Shown here: positions 10,529-21,991 of the stretch, piece after piece
Layout: every line of letters begins with the position of its first letter
How positions within the stretch are numbered: the first letter of the stretch is position 1
Assembly: GCA_023525715.1 (NCBI GenBank)
Contig: CM042012.1
Location: 37,748,689 to 37,812,688, forward strand
DNA length: 64,000 nucleotides
Reading direction: 5' to 3'
Source of the DNA: Cichorium intybus
Lineage: Eukaryota; Streptophyta; Magnoliopsida; Asterales; Asteraceae
Notes under the pieces: generated by a model
The model's database searches: none
Told to the model about the DNA's origin: nothing
What the model saw: the letters and a program-made list of their open reading frames with translations, nothing else
Position numbers and translations under genes: made by a program

Positions 10529-13218
10529 TGTCACACCCCGATCCTTGGCGGAATCGATCAAGGCGTGATATATTGTTCAAAGTCTCATGACAACTATGTT
10601 ATAATATGATTAGATTCAATTAAGTACTAAGTATGCAAACAAGATCCACAACATACAAATACAAATCCAAATATAACAACATTTATTACATCAAATTTAA
10701 ATAGTCTTGTGGGTTTCTAAGGTACACCCTACTTTTCATCAACTTCATTCTTCAAATCTGCATCATGGGTAAAAACAGGTCAACTACGAGAGTTGGTGAG
10801 TAATCTAGTTTTATTAAAGAAAATTGTGAGTTTGAATAATTTGAAATTTGTTTTCTTTTGAAGTTGGCAAGCAAGTGTTATTGAGATAACAGTTTATAAA
10901 TCAAAAATTGATTAACAAATGATAACAACAACAATAAGTCCTCACCCTATATATACATATATATGTATATATATAGGATGGAGCATCTAATCATCATACA
11001 CACTCAACCACGTGCAATCAATCACCTTAGCGTCCCAAGGCGGGGTGGTCAACCCAATAGCGCTATTATTGTCCATAACGTACCTCAAGAATACAGGCAT
11101 AGTCATGGAGATTAGACTAAGAATGGTAATGCACTACAAGTACATGTAGCGTAAACAAACAATAATTATACAAATAATGATTCACATATAAATGTCCCAA
11201 CAATGTCTCAATGGTGAAAAAATAATAAAATTAAGTTGGAACATATTAAAACCACATGATACACCCCAAAAGTATTGAAAATTATAAAATATGGGATAGA
11301 TTACTCACTTTAGTCCAAACGGAATACGCGTGTCGTACGATAGACGGCCCGGGTCAAAATGTTGTAGAACCTAATATAATTAATTGTTTTGGTTTAGGAA
11401 CTACTAAACGGGAATGGAATATTAATAAAAATAATTAGACACATATTCTTATATTAGATGAATTAACAATAATCCATTTTGATTTGAATATTAAGGTATT
11501 TATTTGTTAAATGAATTTTAAATTGAATTAATTACTTTGCATAATTAATTTATATTTTCAATTTAGGAAAGATTTTAATAATTTCTTATTAAAATAATAA
11601 CTTGCCCAATCATAAGTATTTACAGATTTTAACAATTATTTATATTGAATAATCATTAAAATGCATTTTTACATGCTTAAATACTTAGGAAAATGGTTTT
11701 AAATAATAAACTGTATTGAAAATTTCTGAAATTATTAGTAAATCATTAATTCATAAAATAGTAATTACTGTAAAAGTTTCATATTTTTCTGAACTGTTTT
11801 AGTATTTATTTAATACTTTAATGATTAAATAACAACAAAATCTAGGAAAAATAATAAATGAACCCCAAAAATTCTGGGAAATTAACCATAGTTTTCTAAC
11901 ATTATATAGAGCCTATTTTAAGGGTTTTGGACATTTTTGACTATGGGAAGTATTTTTTATATGTTTCATTATTAATTAATCATTAAAATCATAAATAATA
12001 GCAAAACGATTAAGGAAAATTCATCAAACTTTTTATTTATGCGTATTATGTTATATGTGACATTCTGATAAGGTTTTATAATTTTTGGACATGTGTAGGT
12101 ATTTATTATCAATTTAAACCATTAAACAATCATTAAATCAGGAAAATTAAGCAAACATTCTTAAAAAATTATATAAATTTTGTCATGGAGTCTTTATAAT
12201 GTTAATAAGGTGTGAAAAATATAACATCTAATTTTGGACCTAAATAACTATATTTTGCTATTTATTTATCTATAACAAAATAAAATACACAATAAGCATA
12301 AAACAGTAATATAAATGAATGAAACTTCATAAATCCACTTTAATCAATATATGGGTCATTGCAGAATGTTTCCAGAATTTATTGACAGTAAAAAGTATTT
12401 TATGTGAATTATTGCCCTATTATATTGCAATAATTATAGTAATTCAATATAAATAAGTTATTTTCTGAAAATTTCCAGAACTTCTTATTTTATTGATGGG
12501 ATTTTGAGAAAAATCAGGTTTATATATAAAATGAGTTTTAGATATTTTGATGGATTTAATTTATTTCATTAATGAATTTGAAACTTTTAACAACATACCT
12601 TGATGAATGCTTCAAGATGGATGAAGATTTGAGTATGAGGGATTGTTCTTGGCTGGAAAATTGATATTTCTTGGAAGAATTTCGAGATTGAGAGTGAGAG
12701 AAAGAATAGAGAGGGTTTGAGTGGTGATGAGAATAATGTGTTGGGAGAAAAATGAAAGGAAAGATGATGGGAGGTGTGAGTGGGAGACCATGGGAATAAC
12801 TTTTGGCTTTTGGTGGTCTTCATAATTTCCCACTAGCACAAGCATCTCTATGTAATACACTAATTAATATAAGAATTTTATAAAATTTAATGTAGAGTTT
12901 ATAAAAATAGAGTTTTATAAAAAAAATAGGTTATTATTTGATTATAACAATCTACTTTGATTTGAAGTTTAATTATAGCATTCAAGTTTGATTCTTTTAA
13001 TTTAATTAGAGCATCATACTTTGATTTTATTTTAATATGGTATCATAATTTAATTTGATTATAGTTATAACGTTATACTATGCTATATTGCTATTAACGT
13101 CAATTTATATCGTATTGTATGGGTTTTGATCCTATTAGAGTCAAGTAATCTTGAGTAGGGTTTATTAAATTTCCAATTGGGTTGGGTTGACCCAAATCCA
13201 TTTTAGGCGGATGTCACA
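10529..13218 (-). repeat. gypsy 5' LTR (about 2.69 kb)
   Basis: In element orientation it starts TGTGACATCCGCC (13218) and ends GGGGTGTGACA (10529), the inverted TGTGACA/TGTCACA ends typical of plant gypsy LTRs. It is strongly AT-rich. The outer boundary rests on the terminal motif only, because the matching 3' LTR is outside the window. A CT-rich transcribed-leader-like stretch lies at about 12610-12800 in element orientation. Confidence 0.8.
12593..12601 (-). promoter_or_regulatory. possible 5' splice donor in gypsy LTR leader
   Basis: Reads AAGGTATGT on the minus strand directly after the CT-rich leader stretch. Similar AG/GTAAG motifs follow the equivalent leader in the LTRs at 40171 (42401-42411) and 48828 (49360-49366). 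Use as an intron donor is inferred. Confidence 0.35.
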
Positions 13219-13575
13219 CTTTCCCCGTGATTTGTGAGATGTTTTCTATGCGAAAACAAATGGCTAGCTTGGGCTAGTGTTGACCCGACAGTAGATCTAT
13301 TATCACCGCCAGACTTTTGGGAGTCTGTGGTGTGCATCAGGAGCTGCCGTTGGAATGTGAGCTTTTGCCTGGATATTAGGAAAACATGCATTCTTATATG
13401 AAATACGATCTATTTGGTTAACAGACGAGGTAGGTTAGACGGGTCTGTCTGAACCATATCTGTTATAGAGAAGCATTTTGCATGTTTTAAGGCAGTTTTT
13501 GAGTTCTTTTGTTTTGCACAAAAATACGGTTTTCGTGTGCCTCTGAGCGTCTTTATGCGATAAAACGGTCTTTTA
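13219..13575. other. unclassified sequence flanking the gypsy LTR
   Basis: Mixed-composition sequence with no ORF or element I can name. It is the insertion site of the gypsy element; the 5 bp duplication cannot be checked because the other end is missing. TGATAGTG (13577) and CACTATCA (about 13604) form a small inverted repeat at its right edge. Confidence 0.4.
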
Positions 13576-14210
13576 ATGATAGTGTTTTATTGTAAAAATA
13601 AAGCACTATCACTGCTTCTTCATCTTTCACCCTCATTACCGTTACCGGCAACGAGGTTGCTGCATTTGTTCTTCTGCTTCTCGGTTAAAGTATTGTCTCT
13701 TTTCTCTCCTACCTCTTCTTTTCTCTTTTTTTTTCTCTTTCCAGCGACACCAAGCTTCCTCCACAGCTAGCACTCACTTTCAGATTCACTCTTTCCGTCG
13801 AAACCAATCTTTCCGCGGCACATCATCTCCGTTGGCAATTTTCTCTCTCTACTCACAAATCTGAGTCTGTTTTGCTCAACTCTCTTTTCTCTTTGCCGGT
13901 AAAACTCTCCGATTAGCGGCGGAATCTTTTGAAACCTTCCGGTCAACAACGACGTCTTTCGTCGGGGTCGTCGTTGCTGTAATGTTTGAAACTTTTCGAA
14001 CGGTCATCTCTTTCAACACCGTCGATGATTCATCCAAAGCTTCACCGCCCATAACCAGGTTCTTACAGGCTGCCGTCTGTGGCGGATCAACAACCATCGC
14101 CGCCGTGGTTTTGTTCGGACGAATGCCCGTTGGTAAAATTAGGAGTAGAATTCGAAGAATAGAAGCGTGTTTTTTTTTTCTAGAAAGAGATGAAGACTTT
14201 TGGTAGTGCC
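13576..14210. other. CT-rich then GC-richer patch, possible captured gene fragment
   Basis: The stretch 13610-13870 is pyrimidine-rich on the plus strand, and 13780-14160 is clearly GC-richer than its surroundings. Short ORFs exist on both strands (plus 13982-14206; minus 13876-14097, residues MVVDPPQTAACKN...), but none shows a domain I recognise. Composition resembles a plant 5' UTR plus first exon, perhaps carried by the element ending at 14544. This is inference; function unknown. Confidence 0.3.
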
Positions 14211-14340
14211 CGAAGATTAAGTAATTGGTTTTTTTTAATTGAATGTTACAACTTTAGTCCCTGAACTATATTTCTTTTTCACTTGAAATCTCTTGTTCTT
14301 ATTTTTTTTTTCATCTATTGTTTTGTTTTGTTTGTTTTCA

Positions 14341-14544
14341 GTTTCATCGTCCATCCCGATGAAACTGCGGGGGGATGTTAGTGTATCGATTAGGGCTACG
14401 GCCTAATGTCGTTTAGGGTTAGTGTATTGGGTTAGGGTTTCGGCCCAATGTCGTTTAGGGTTTAGATTTGGTGTCTTTATATATCGTTATGTAACCTCTC
14501 TTTTGGAATCAATGAAATATATCAAACAACCTTATATTATAACA
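14341..14544 (+). repeat. short copia-type 3' LTR (14376-14544) with polypurine tract and hairpin
   Basis: GCGGGGGGA at 14367-14375 is a polypurine tract directly before TGTTAGTG, and 169 bp later the unit ends TATAACA, giving TG...CA ends. A perfect 9 bp hairpin (GTTTCATCG/CGATGAAAC, 14341-14349 and 14357-14365) precedes the tract. Inside is a diverged tandem duplication of about 40 bp containing TCGTTTAGGGTT. GTCTTTATATATCG may be a TATA region. No 5' partner LTR was found upstream. Confidence 0.55.
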
Positions 14545-15615
14545 CGGTGATGTGTAGTATCTATGTAGCATAATATAACTTAAGGATGCCTTAAACATTT
14601 GGTCGTTAGTCACAACCAATGAAGTAAAAGCATCATCGCTTGGTATTGTATTTCTGCCCAAAGGTGTTATGCAACGCTATTGCGGCATAATTTAATTCTT
14701 AGAAAGTTATGATGTTCAACAATTAGCATTAGCCAACGCTAAGCTAATTGTTGGACGTTTTAACTATTTTGCCTATTACTTTGGTGTTGGTAATAGGTCA
14801 AATGAATTCACTCATGAGCCTTACATTACGAGTATGTCCTGAACTAATTCCCTAATACCTTTAGTTTAAAACTCATTTTAATGTCTATCGTAAAATAATA
14901 CCAATTAACTATTCGGTATTGTATATTATCAACTGGTATGAACTAATTTGTTATATGGTAATTTGCTAAGTTTTAATTTATTTCATTCTAACATTTCTCT
15001 TAGTGTGGTTTGATCTTTTAATGACCTACCATAATACACAAAATGAGAAATTGAAATAATTTAACTCTTTATCATGTGAATATGATATATAAAGAAACAA
15101 ATGTCGTAATAAGGATAAAAACAAAATAGTCCATATAGGTGGTAAAAGTACTAACTTATTTCAAGGAAGTCAAAAAAATTCACATTTAATGATTAGAAAA
15201 TGTCTTGTGAATAGACTAACTGAAGGCTAAGAAATAAGCTTTTGAAATATGGTAATGTTGAGACATAAAATTTAATTTCCTGCTAACACATGGTTAATGA
15301 ATTTTCATCTATGATAAACATTTCCATTTTATTATAAGGTTCCCATATAATTCAGAATCTTGATATGTATCTAAAACTAAATGGCGATATTTTGTCATCT
15401 ACTCTTGGATACAATAAGATTATTATCGATTGAATATTCCGAATTCTAACAATGGTTATCTAAGAGGGACACTTCTATATGAATAGATAACCAAATTATG
15501 GAATCTATATTATTATAAAGTTTTCTTCATAATAAAAATTAATTTTTGGAGAAAAAAAAAGTATACATAGACTTCATCTAAGATATGATGTGACTATCAT
15601 CAATAAAATCTTTTG
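14545..15615. other. AT-rich decayed repeat, left part of an older element
   Basis: No ORF of note. Contains an inverted repeat with 11 bp arms (CAACAATTAGC/GCTAATTGTTG, about 14709-14745). The sequence is interrupted at 15615 by the tandem copia and resumes at 26898; the flanks share TTTTG/(T)TTTTG, consistent with one target site. Confidence 0.5.
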
Positions 15616-17107
15616 TGTTGAAAAATACGATAATCGATCTCCACGAATAAGGGTTTTTAAGCCGATTACTGTGTGACAGATATGTATTTTATCTATAATA
15701 TGCGGAATAAATATAAACTAAAACTAAATAACTGAATGCTGTAAATAAATAAAATAAAGCGGTAAATCTAAACTAGACAGTATTTAAATAGACAGAAAGC
15801 GGTAAATAAAGTAAATGTTAGAAGTTAGATGTTAGATGTAATAAACGCCATTATCAACGATAAAGTGTTTTTACAATAAATAAAAAGTTAGAAGTTAGAA
15901 GTTAGAAGTTAGATGTCTCGGTTAAATACAGTCCACATATGTTTTCGTTGTCACGGTTCGATTTTTATGTCTTGGATATTTGGTACAGTTGATTTATAAA
16001 AGTTTGAATAAATCAATAATAACACAGATAATTTCAAAAGAACTTATCGATAGCAGATGAATATGGTGTTTTCTTTGAAGCGTCGATTCTTGTTCTTTAC
16101 GGTAGGATGAGGTTTGGTAGTTTTTGGTGTTTGGTGAAATGGGTTTTTGGTGTCGGTTTAATTGAGATGCACGGGGTTTTTGTGGTTTAGTTTTCGTGGT
16201 GTATGTATTTGGTAGAGGGTGTGTAGGTTTTGTAGTTTGGTATTCGGGTTGAGGTTGTTTAGAGGTTTGAAGTTTGGTGTCAGGTAGAGGTTTTGTTTGG
16301 TGCCGGGTAGAGGTTTTGTTTGGTGTCGGGTAGAGTATGGGTGTAGCGGTTTTGTTTGGTGTTTGTTTGGACGTGGTTTTTCTTTGGTTGAAAAGAGTTT
16401 TCTTGAGAGTTTTGGCAGGTTTTTTGCTCTTTGGACGTAGGATAATATTGGTGCTTGAATGGGTATGGTGTGGTGTAAGGTTTTTTTCTGCACTGCACAA
16501 GAATGGCAAGAGGTGAGCTTCTTATTTATAGTTGCTGAGAACAGTGTTCGCGTCGCGACCAGGTCTTTCGTCGCGTCGCGAGGGTGCGCTGTCGTGTTGC
16601 TTTTGGTCGGCCACTGGTTAGTGCGTTGTGTTGGTAGTCTCGCGATCAAGAAGTAGGTGATGTCGCGTCCAAGGTCTTCGCGTCGCGACAAGCCTTCCCG
16701 TCGCGTCGCGATTGCTGTAGCAATCTGGACTTTTGTGTTTTGTTTTTCTTCACGTCGCGACACATATCCTGTCTCGCGTTGAAGGGCTTCGCGTCGTGAC
16801 TAAGGAGGTCGTCGCGTCGCGAGTGCTGTAGCATTCTTGACTTTTATATTTAGCTCTTCTTCACGTCGCGACCATGGTGTCCGTTGCGTCGTGATTGTTG
16901 TAGCTGGGTGATATTTTTGCATTTTGGTTCATAGCATCACTTCCTCTGGTTTGGTTGTTTTCTCAAGGTTTCTTGGGTCTTGATTTATGTTTGTTTTTGA
17001 TCTCGAATTTACGCAACCTGAAATAAACTGATAATATTTGTCAGATAAAATAAAAACAGTTCATCTTATTTCAGTGATGGTCACATACAAAAATATTATT
17101 TTCAACA
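15616..17107 (-). repeat. LTR A (3' LTR of tandem element, 1492 bp)
   Basis: Ends TGTTG...CAACA. TATA box TATAAATA at 16523-16530 (minus). CG-rich array at about 16548-16905. It holds three copies of a 23 bp unit GTTTGGTGTCGGGTAGAGGT-like at about 16273-16336, against four in LTR B and five in LTR C. ORFs of 171-201 codons across it change frame with repeat number and are not treated as genes. Confidence 0.93.
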
Positions 17108-18568
17108 ATTCCCCCCTATGTGATCATTACTGAAATAAGAACAGATTAAAAGGTAAGGTTGCAAATTCTTGAAATTTGGATAAAACATTTATAAAACCAT
17201 ATCACTTGTTTTGAAAAAGTGTGACTAGATTTTATTTATGTTTTGAAAAATGTTTGTCAAGAATATTTGTTTCTGAATCAAGGTTTCATGTTCAATTATC
17301 AAAAGGTTTGTGTATATGTACTTTCATAATATTCCTTAAGATTTTATAACATTTATAAAGACGACAAGTGATCTTAATAGGTCGATTCAGATGAACTCTC
17401 ATAGGTATAGCTCACACTTGACTGAGGTGTTTTGGTTGTTCTGTGTGCAGAACTGGTGTATAATCACTAAAGATGAGTGATATCTCTCAGTTTGAAGGTG
17501 TTGACTTATGGTTAATGTGGATTTATACCTATATACTTTAGTCACTTTGTCTTCATATTAGATAATCAATCACATAAGACTGGTTTCGGCATTACTCAGA
17601 GGGTTTCTTCATTCATGCCATTGATGTTCACTCTCTCTCCGTCGGGAAATACATGTAGAGGGGTTTAGAAATTTTCGTAGTGCAGTTTGCAACTAAGAAT
17701 ATTCAATTATGATGGCTACAGTATCCCGGTAAGTCTTCGGTTTTGACAGCTATATTTGATAAAGCTTTTGAGAATTCGCTGTTTGGAAAATTTTGAGAGA
17801 TGTCTGTCTTGATGGATTGTTGTTGTAAATCTTCCTTTTCTTTGGTGAAGTGTTCACCTTTGTCTTTATCTTTTCTTGATTTGTGTGAATACACATTGTA
17901 TAAAAGATATCTGATTTGGTTGCCAATTGTGATTTGTTGGAGATGACTCTGCACCTTTTTGATTTTCATGTTTTTTTCTGGTTTTCTTGGATATGACTTG
18001 TCGTTTCTTCAATTGTCAGACTCGCTATGCAAGATGATAAATATTTTCTTGATGTGGCTTGATTGAGGATAGGGATAGGTGATATAAAAGACAGTTTGTC
18101 TAATATATAAGAAAATGATTGTATCGTCCCTGGTCATTTTGATATCTAAGCAAAAATGAGACTAGCATCACGGTATAAGAGTATAAATCCTAGAAGTCAC
18201 AATGAAAACACCTTTGCTCACAGAAATGGATTCCACTTAGCAGTTGAAGACGAGGCACAAATTCTCACATGGGTTTGGTTTTCATCTGAATCTCCTGATC
18301 TTATGTCCCTTAATAGATAAAATCGTTATAATTGAAATAAATTCAAAGGGAATAGGAGAATGTACATAACGAAAATTTTGAGATTTGAACCTTCACTTTA
18401 ATTTAAGAATCAATATGACTGAGAACATTCATCGAGCATAATTATCTGAAAATTTAGTCAAGAAGATGTTAACCACATGGTTTTATAAAAACTTTTAAAA
18501 GGATAAAACTTTATTCAATTTTTTTTTGTGATTTTTGATTATGTGGATGTTTTTTTTGAAAAATTTGG
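17108..18568 (-). other. polypurine tract and conserved 3' non-coding region, unit 1
   Basis: AGGGGGGAAT next to LTR A (17108-17117, minus) is the plus-strand primer tract. About 1.4 kb upstream is conserved in all four non-autonomous internal regions of the window, but the small ORF it contains (17703-17969) is not preserved as a frame in the 31095-32431 or 60833-61138 equivalents. It is probably 3' UTR or packaging sequence. Confidence 0.65.
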
Positions 18569-18901
18569 TTATTTGAATGTTTTTGGTAAATTTTGGTTAT
18601 TTGAATGTTTTTGGTAAATTTTGGTTTTGGGGTGAGAATGGGGTAACGAGAGTTCCCCCATAAATGATGCATTGGGATCATTTGGACAGGTGGATTGGGG
18701 TGTTTTAGGAGGGTTCTGGTTTTGGTGGTTCCCCCTCGACTGGATCCGCATCATTTTGGTTTGATTGTGAAGTTTCTGCATCGGAGGTAGTGTGGGTTTG
18801 AAGTCTTGTAGAAGGCTATGGTTTGTTGTCATATGCTTGGAACGACCACTCTCGATATACCATGTATCATCCTTGGGCTCTCCAGCACAAAGTGCCTGCA
18901 A
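18569..18901 (-). pseudogene. copia protease remnant joined to RT-side linker, unit 1
   Basis: Begins directly after the TAA of the upstream ORF, in frame. It keeps LCAGEPKDDTWYI and the protease motif, but the catalytic Asp is Glu and Cys is Arg (ESGRSKHMTTN). After DFKPT the sequence jumps to the linker found between integrase and RT in the full element (compare 1270-1440), so integrase is deleted; RT is absent too. The remaining codons are out of frame with that linker. Confidence 0.8.
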
Positions 18902-20272
18902 TTAGACAGAAAGTTTAGGTACCCAAACCATGGTGGGTCCTGATTTGTTAATGGTTTTTGATAACTTGGAAACATTGTAGTATTTGTTGATTGGATGGAA
19001 TGGTTGAGGTTTAAGTTGATTTATTAGATTTTCCCAAAGTGAGATTTGTCTTTGATAACCTGTCATTTGAAACGATTTCTGATTTTGTGAAAAGTATCCT
19101 ATATGTGAAGTTCTGTTTGATAACCTTTCTTTGTATCTGAGATTTTGATGATTTTGAAAAACATTATGATAATGAGATGGAATTTGGTGAAATGATGGTT
19201 TCTGAAAGTTCCTTGAGAGATTGAAGTTTATCTCTTGAAAGCGATTTTGAAATGGTTTTTGAAAATGTTTTTGTTTTGGATTAAAGGTTTGTTTTTGTGG
19301 CACAGAGACTGGTTTCAAAGGTTTCTCCTGGGTTTGTTTGAAAACTTTGGGCTTGCCTTGTTCCTTTTGAAAAGCAATTGGGTTAGAGGTACTGCCTTTC
19401 TTGTAAAAGGAGTTTGCTCTATTCAAAAAGTCTTTAATTTTGGAGTTTTGGTTGGTAATTTGGATTTGGTGGGTTGAAGACCTATTAGTGAAAGATCTTT
19501 TGGAAACAGTGAAGTCAGTATCATCTGGGTTACAGTTGATAACTGTTTCGTCGTCTGAATTTTCCTCATTAACAGATGTGGATAGATCTGTTAGAGTTGA
19601 TTCAGAGTTTTCACTGTTAGTCCTGGTTTCTTGTTTGGCTTGTTCGATTTCGAAGGATTCTCTTCCTAATCCGGGTCTGTAATTCGTATCGATTTTGCCA
19701 GATCCTAAGGATGTTGCTTTGATGAAAATATCATCACTTAGCTTTCTAGCAAGATTGATAGAATCCAGTTTTCCTTGAAATCTTTGATTCTCGGATTCAA
19801 GAAGTTTGATTTGTTTTGAAGAATCATCTAGTTTTAGAATCAAACTAGTGTTTTTGTCAGTTAAATCTTGAATTTTTTGTTTTAACTGAAGGACTTCTAT
19901 TTCTAAGGCATCTTTTATTTCAGATGGAAAAACAGATTGATTTTTTATTTCTAAGTCCCTTTTTTGTTTTAGAGCTTCATTTAGTTGATCTAAGACGTGA
20001 TTATATTCTTCTGATTTTCGTTCGACGTCTCTTTCAAGTTTGTCTCTAGTCATTGTTGATTCTCCAAATCTGAGTTGCAAGGTTTGTAATTCAGATTTGC
20101 AGATATCAGATTTGACTATTGTGTCATGATATAGTTTGAGATCAGCTTTCAAACTGTTCTCAATCTTAGTCATGTGGGACTCAAATGGTGTTTTTGAAAG
20201 ACCGATTTCTGATATCATAGACCATACCTGATCGATGACATATGGAGCTCTTGAGTAGGTTGTGGAAGACAT
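18902..20272 (-). CDS. Gag-tail coiled-coil protein of non-autonomous copia, unit 1 (456 aa)
   Basis: An intact ORF beginning with the original gag start (MSSTTYS), fused at residue 8 to RAPYVIDQVW, the domain that follows the zinc knuckle in full Gag (see 2902-5710). The capsid-like half and CCHC knuckle are missing in frame. Residues of about 70-190 are strongly heptad-like (LERDVERKSEEYNHVLDQL; IEVLQLKQKIQDL; KQIKLLESENQRF) and should form a long coiled coil. The rest is a basic, disordered Q/K/F/P/N-rich tail ending VWVPKLSV. Possible role: assembling into partner Gag particles or binding RNA. That is inference; no enzyme activity is expected. Confidence 0.8.
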   Translation of the reverse strand: MSSTTYSRAPYVIDQVWSMISEIGLSKTPFESHMTKIENSLKADLKLYHDTIVKSDICKSELQTLQLRFGESTMTRDKLERDVERKSEEYNHVLDQLNEALKQKRDLEIKNQSVFPSEIKDALEIEVLQLKQKIQDLTDKNTSLILKLDDSSKQIKLLESENQRFQGKLDSINLARKLSDDIFIKATSLGSGKIDTNYRPGLGRESFEIEQAKQETRTNSENSESTLTDLSTSVNEENSDDETVINCNPDDTDFTVSKRSFTNRSSTHQIQITNQNSKIKDFLNRANSFYKKGSTSNPIAFQKEQGKPKVFKQTQEKPLKPVSVPQKQTFNPKQKHFQKPFQNRFQEINFNLSRNFQKPSFHQIPSHYHNVFQNHQNLRYKERLSNRTSHIGYFSQNQKSFQMTGYQRQISLWENLINQLKPQPFHPINKYYNVSKLSKTINKSGPTMVWVPKLSV

Positions 20273-20462
20273 TTTTGGGTTGTGTGTTTTTTTTTTTTTT
20301 TTTTTTTGAAAATTTTAAGATTTTAAATTTTTTAATTTTTTTTTTGAAAGGATTTTGAACAAGTGATATTAAAATGAAATTTTTAAGGAAAACTTATTGG
20401 TTGGTTATAAAAACGCTACACAAATAAAGTTTTCGACAAAAATTTCAGACTAAATCACACGA
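20273..20462 (-). other. leader of unit 1
   Basis: Short leader with long T-runs (A-runs in RNA sense) and a single copy of the ACTTATTGG...GCTACACAA unit that is duplicated in the full element. No coding potential. Confidence 0.6.
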
Positions 20463-20474
20463 GCTCTGATACCA
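20463..20474 (-). promoter_or_regulatory. primer-binding site, unit 1
   Basis: TGGTATCAGAGC on minus, two bases from LTR B; initiator Met tRNA complement. Confidence 0.92.
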
Positions 20475-20476
20475 AT

Positions 20477-21991
20477 TGTTGAAAAATACGATAATCGATC
20501 TCCACGAATAAGGGTTTTTAAGCCGATTACTGTGTGACAGATATGTATTTTATCTATAATATGCGGAATAAATATAAACTAAAACTAAATAACTGAATGC
20601 TGTAAATAAATAAAATAAAGCGGTAAATCTAAACTAGACAGTATTTAAATAGACAGAAAGCGGTAAATAAAGTAAATGTTAGAAGTTAGATGTTAGATGT
20701 AATAAACGCCATTATCAACGATAAAGTGTTTTTACAATAAATAAAAAGTTAGAAGTTAGAAGTTAGAAGTTAGATGTCTCGGTTAAATACAGTCCACATA
20801 TGTTTTCGTTGTCACGGTTCGATTTTTATGTCTTGGATATTTGGTACAGTTGATTTATAAAAGTTTGAATAAATCAATAATAACACAGATAATTTCAAAA
20901 GAACTTATCGATAGCAGATGAATATGGTGTTTTCTTTGAAGCGTCGATTCTTGTTCTTTACGGTAGGATGAGGTTTGGTAGTTTTTGGTGTTTGGTGAAA
21001 TGGGTTTTTGGTGTCGGTTTAATTGAGATGCACGGGGTTTTTGTGGTTTAGTTTTCGTGGTGTATGTATTTGGTAGAGGGTGTGTAGGTTTTGTAGTTTG
21101 GTATTCGGGTTGAGGTTGTTTAGAGGTTTGAAGTTTGGTGTCGGGTAGAGGTTTTGTTTGGTGTCGGGTAGAGGTTTTGTTTGGTGTCGGGTAGAGGTTT
21201 TGTTTGGTGTCGGGTAGAGTATGGGTGTAGCGGTTTTGTTTGGTGTTTGTTTGGACGTGGTTTTTCTTTGGTTGAAAAGAGTTTTCTTGAGAGTTTTGGC
21301 AGGTTTTTTGCTCTTTGGACGTAGGATAATATTGGTGCTTGAATGGGTATGGTGTGGTGTAAGGTTTTTTTCTGCACTGCACAAGAATGGCAAGAGGTGA
21401 GCTTCTTATTTATAGTTGCTGAGAACAGTGTTCGCGTCGCGACCAGGTCTTTCGTCGCGTCGCGAGGGTGCGCTGTCGTGTTGCTTTTGGTCGGCCACTG
21501 GTTAGTGCGTTGTGTTGGTAGTCTCGCGATCAAGAAGTAGGTGATGTCGCGTCCAAGGTCTTCGCGTCGCGACAAGCCTTCCCGTCGCGTCACGATTGCT
21601 GTAGCAATCTGGTCTTTTGTGTTTTGTTTTTCTTCACGTCGCGACACATATCCTGTCTCGCGTTGAAGGGCTTCGCGTCGCGACTAAGGAGGTCGTCGCA
21701 TCGCGAGTGCTGTAGCATTCTTGACTTTTATATTTAGCTCTTCTTCACGTCGCGACCATGGTGTCCGTTGCGTCGTGATTGTTGTAGCTGGGTGATATTT
21801 TTGCATTTTGGTTCATAGCATCACTTCCTCTGGTTTGGTTGTTTTCTCAAGGTTTCTTGGGTCTTGATTTATGTTTGTTTTTTATCTCGAATTTACGCAA
21901 CCTGAAATAAACTGATAATATTTGTCAGATAAAATAAAAACAGTTCATCTTATTTCAGTGATGGTCACATACAAAAATATTATTTTCAACA
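20477..21991 (-). repeat. LTR B (middle LTR of tandem element, 1515 bp)
   Basis: TGTTG...CAACA ends. TATA box at 21407-21414 (minus). CG-rich array about 21430-21785. Four 23 bp units at about 21134-21219, making it exactly 23 bp longer than LTR A. It serves both as 5' LTR of unit 1 and 3' LTR of unit 2. Confidence 0.93.

Larger units (their letters stand above)
7362..13218 (-). mobile_element. Ty3/gypsy LTR retrotransposon, 5' half, interrupted by copia
   Basis: Minus-strand order: 5' LTR (10529-13218), Met-tRNA PBS, leader, gag with two zinc knuckles, protease, and reverse transcriptase cut at 7362 by the copia element. RNase H, integrase and 3' LTR must lie beyond the window start. RT wording (WGAPVLFIKKKDGS, YPLPRIDDLFDQL) is closest to chromovirus Tekay/Del-type elements as I know them; no phylogeny was possible. 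Two frameshifts disable pol. Confidence 0.9.

Noticed and set aside
14400..14465. TTTAGGG-like strings suggesting interstitial telomere sequence
   Set aside because: Only isolated TTTAGGGTT occurrences inside a short LTR tandem duplication; no array.
17703..17969. 88-codon minus ORF in the 3' region of the tandem units, considered as an env-like gene
   Set aside because: No signal peptide or transmembrane segment, and the frame is not preserved in the equivalent regions of the other two copies.
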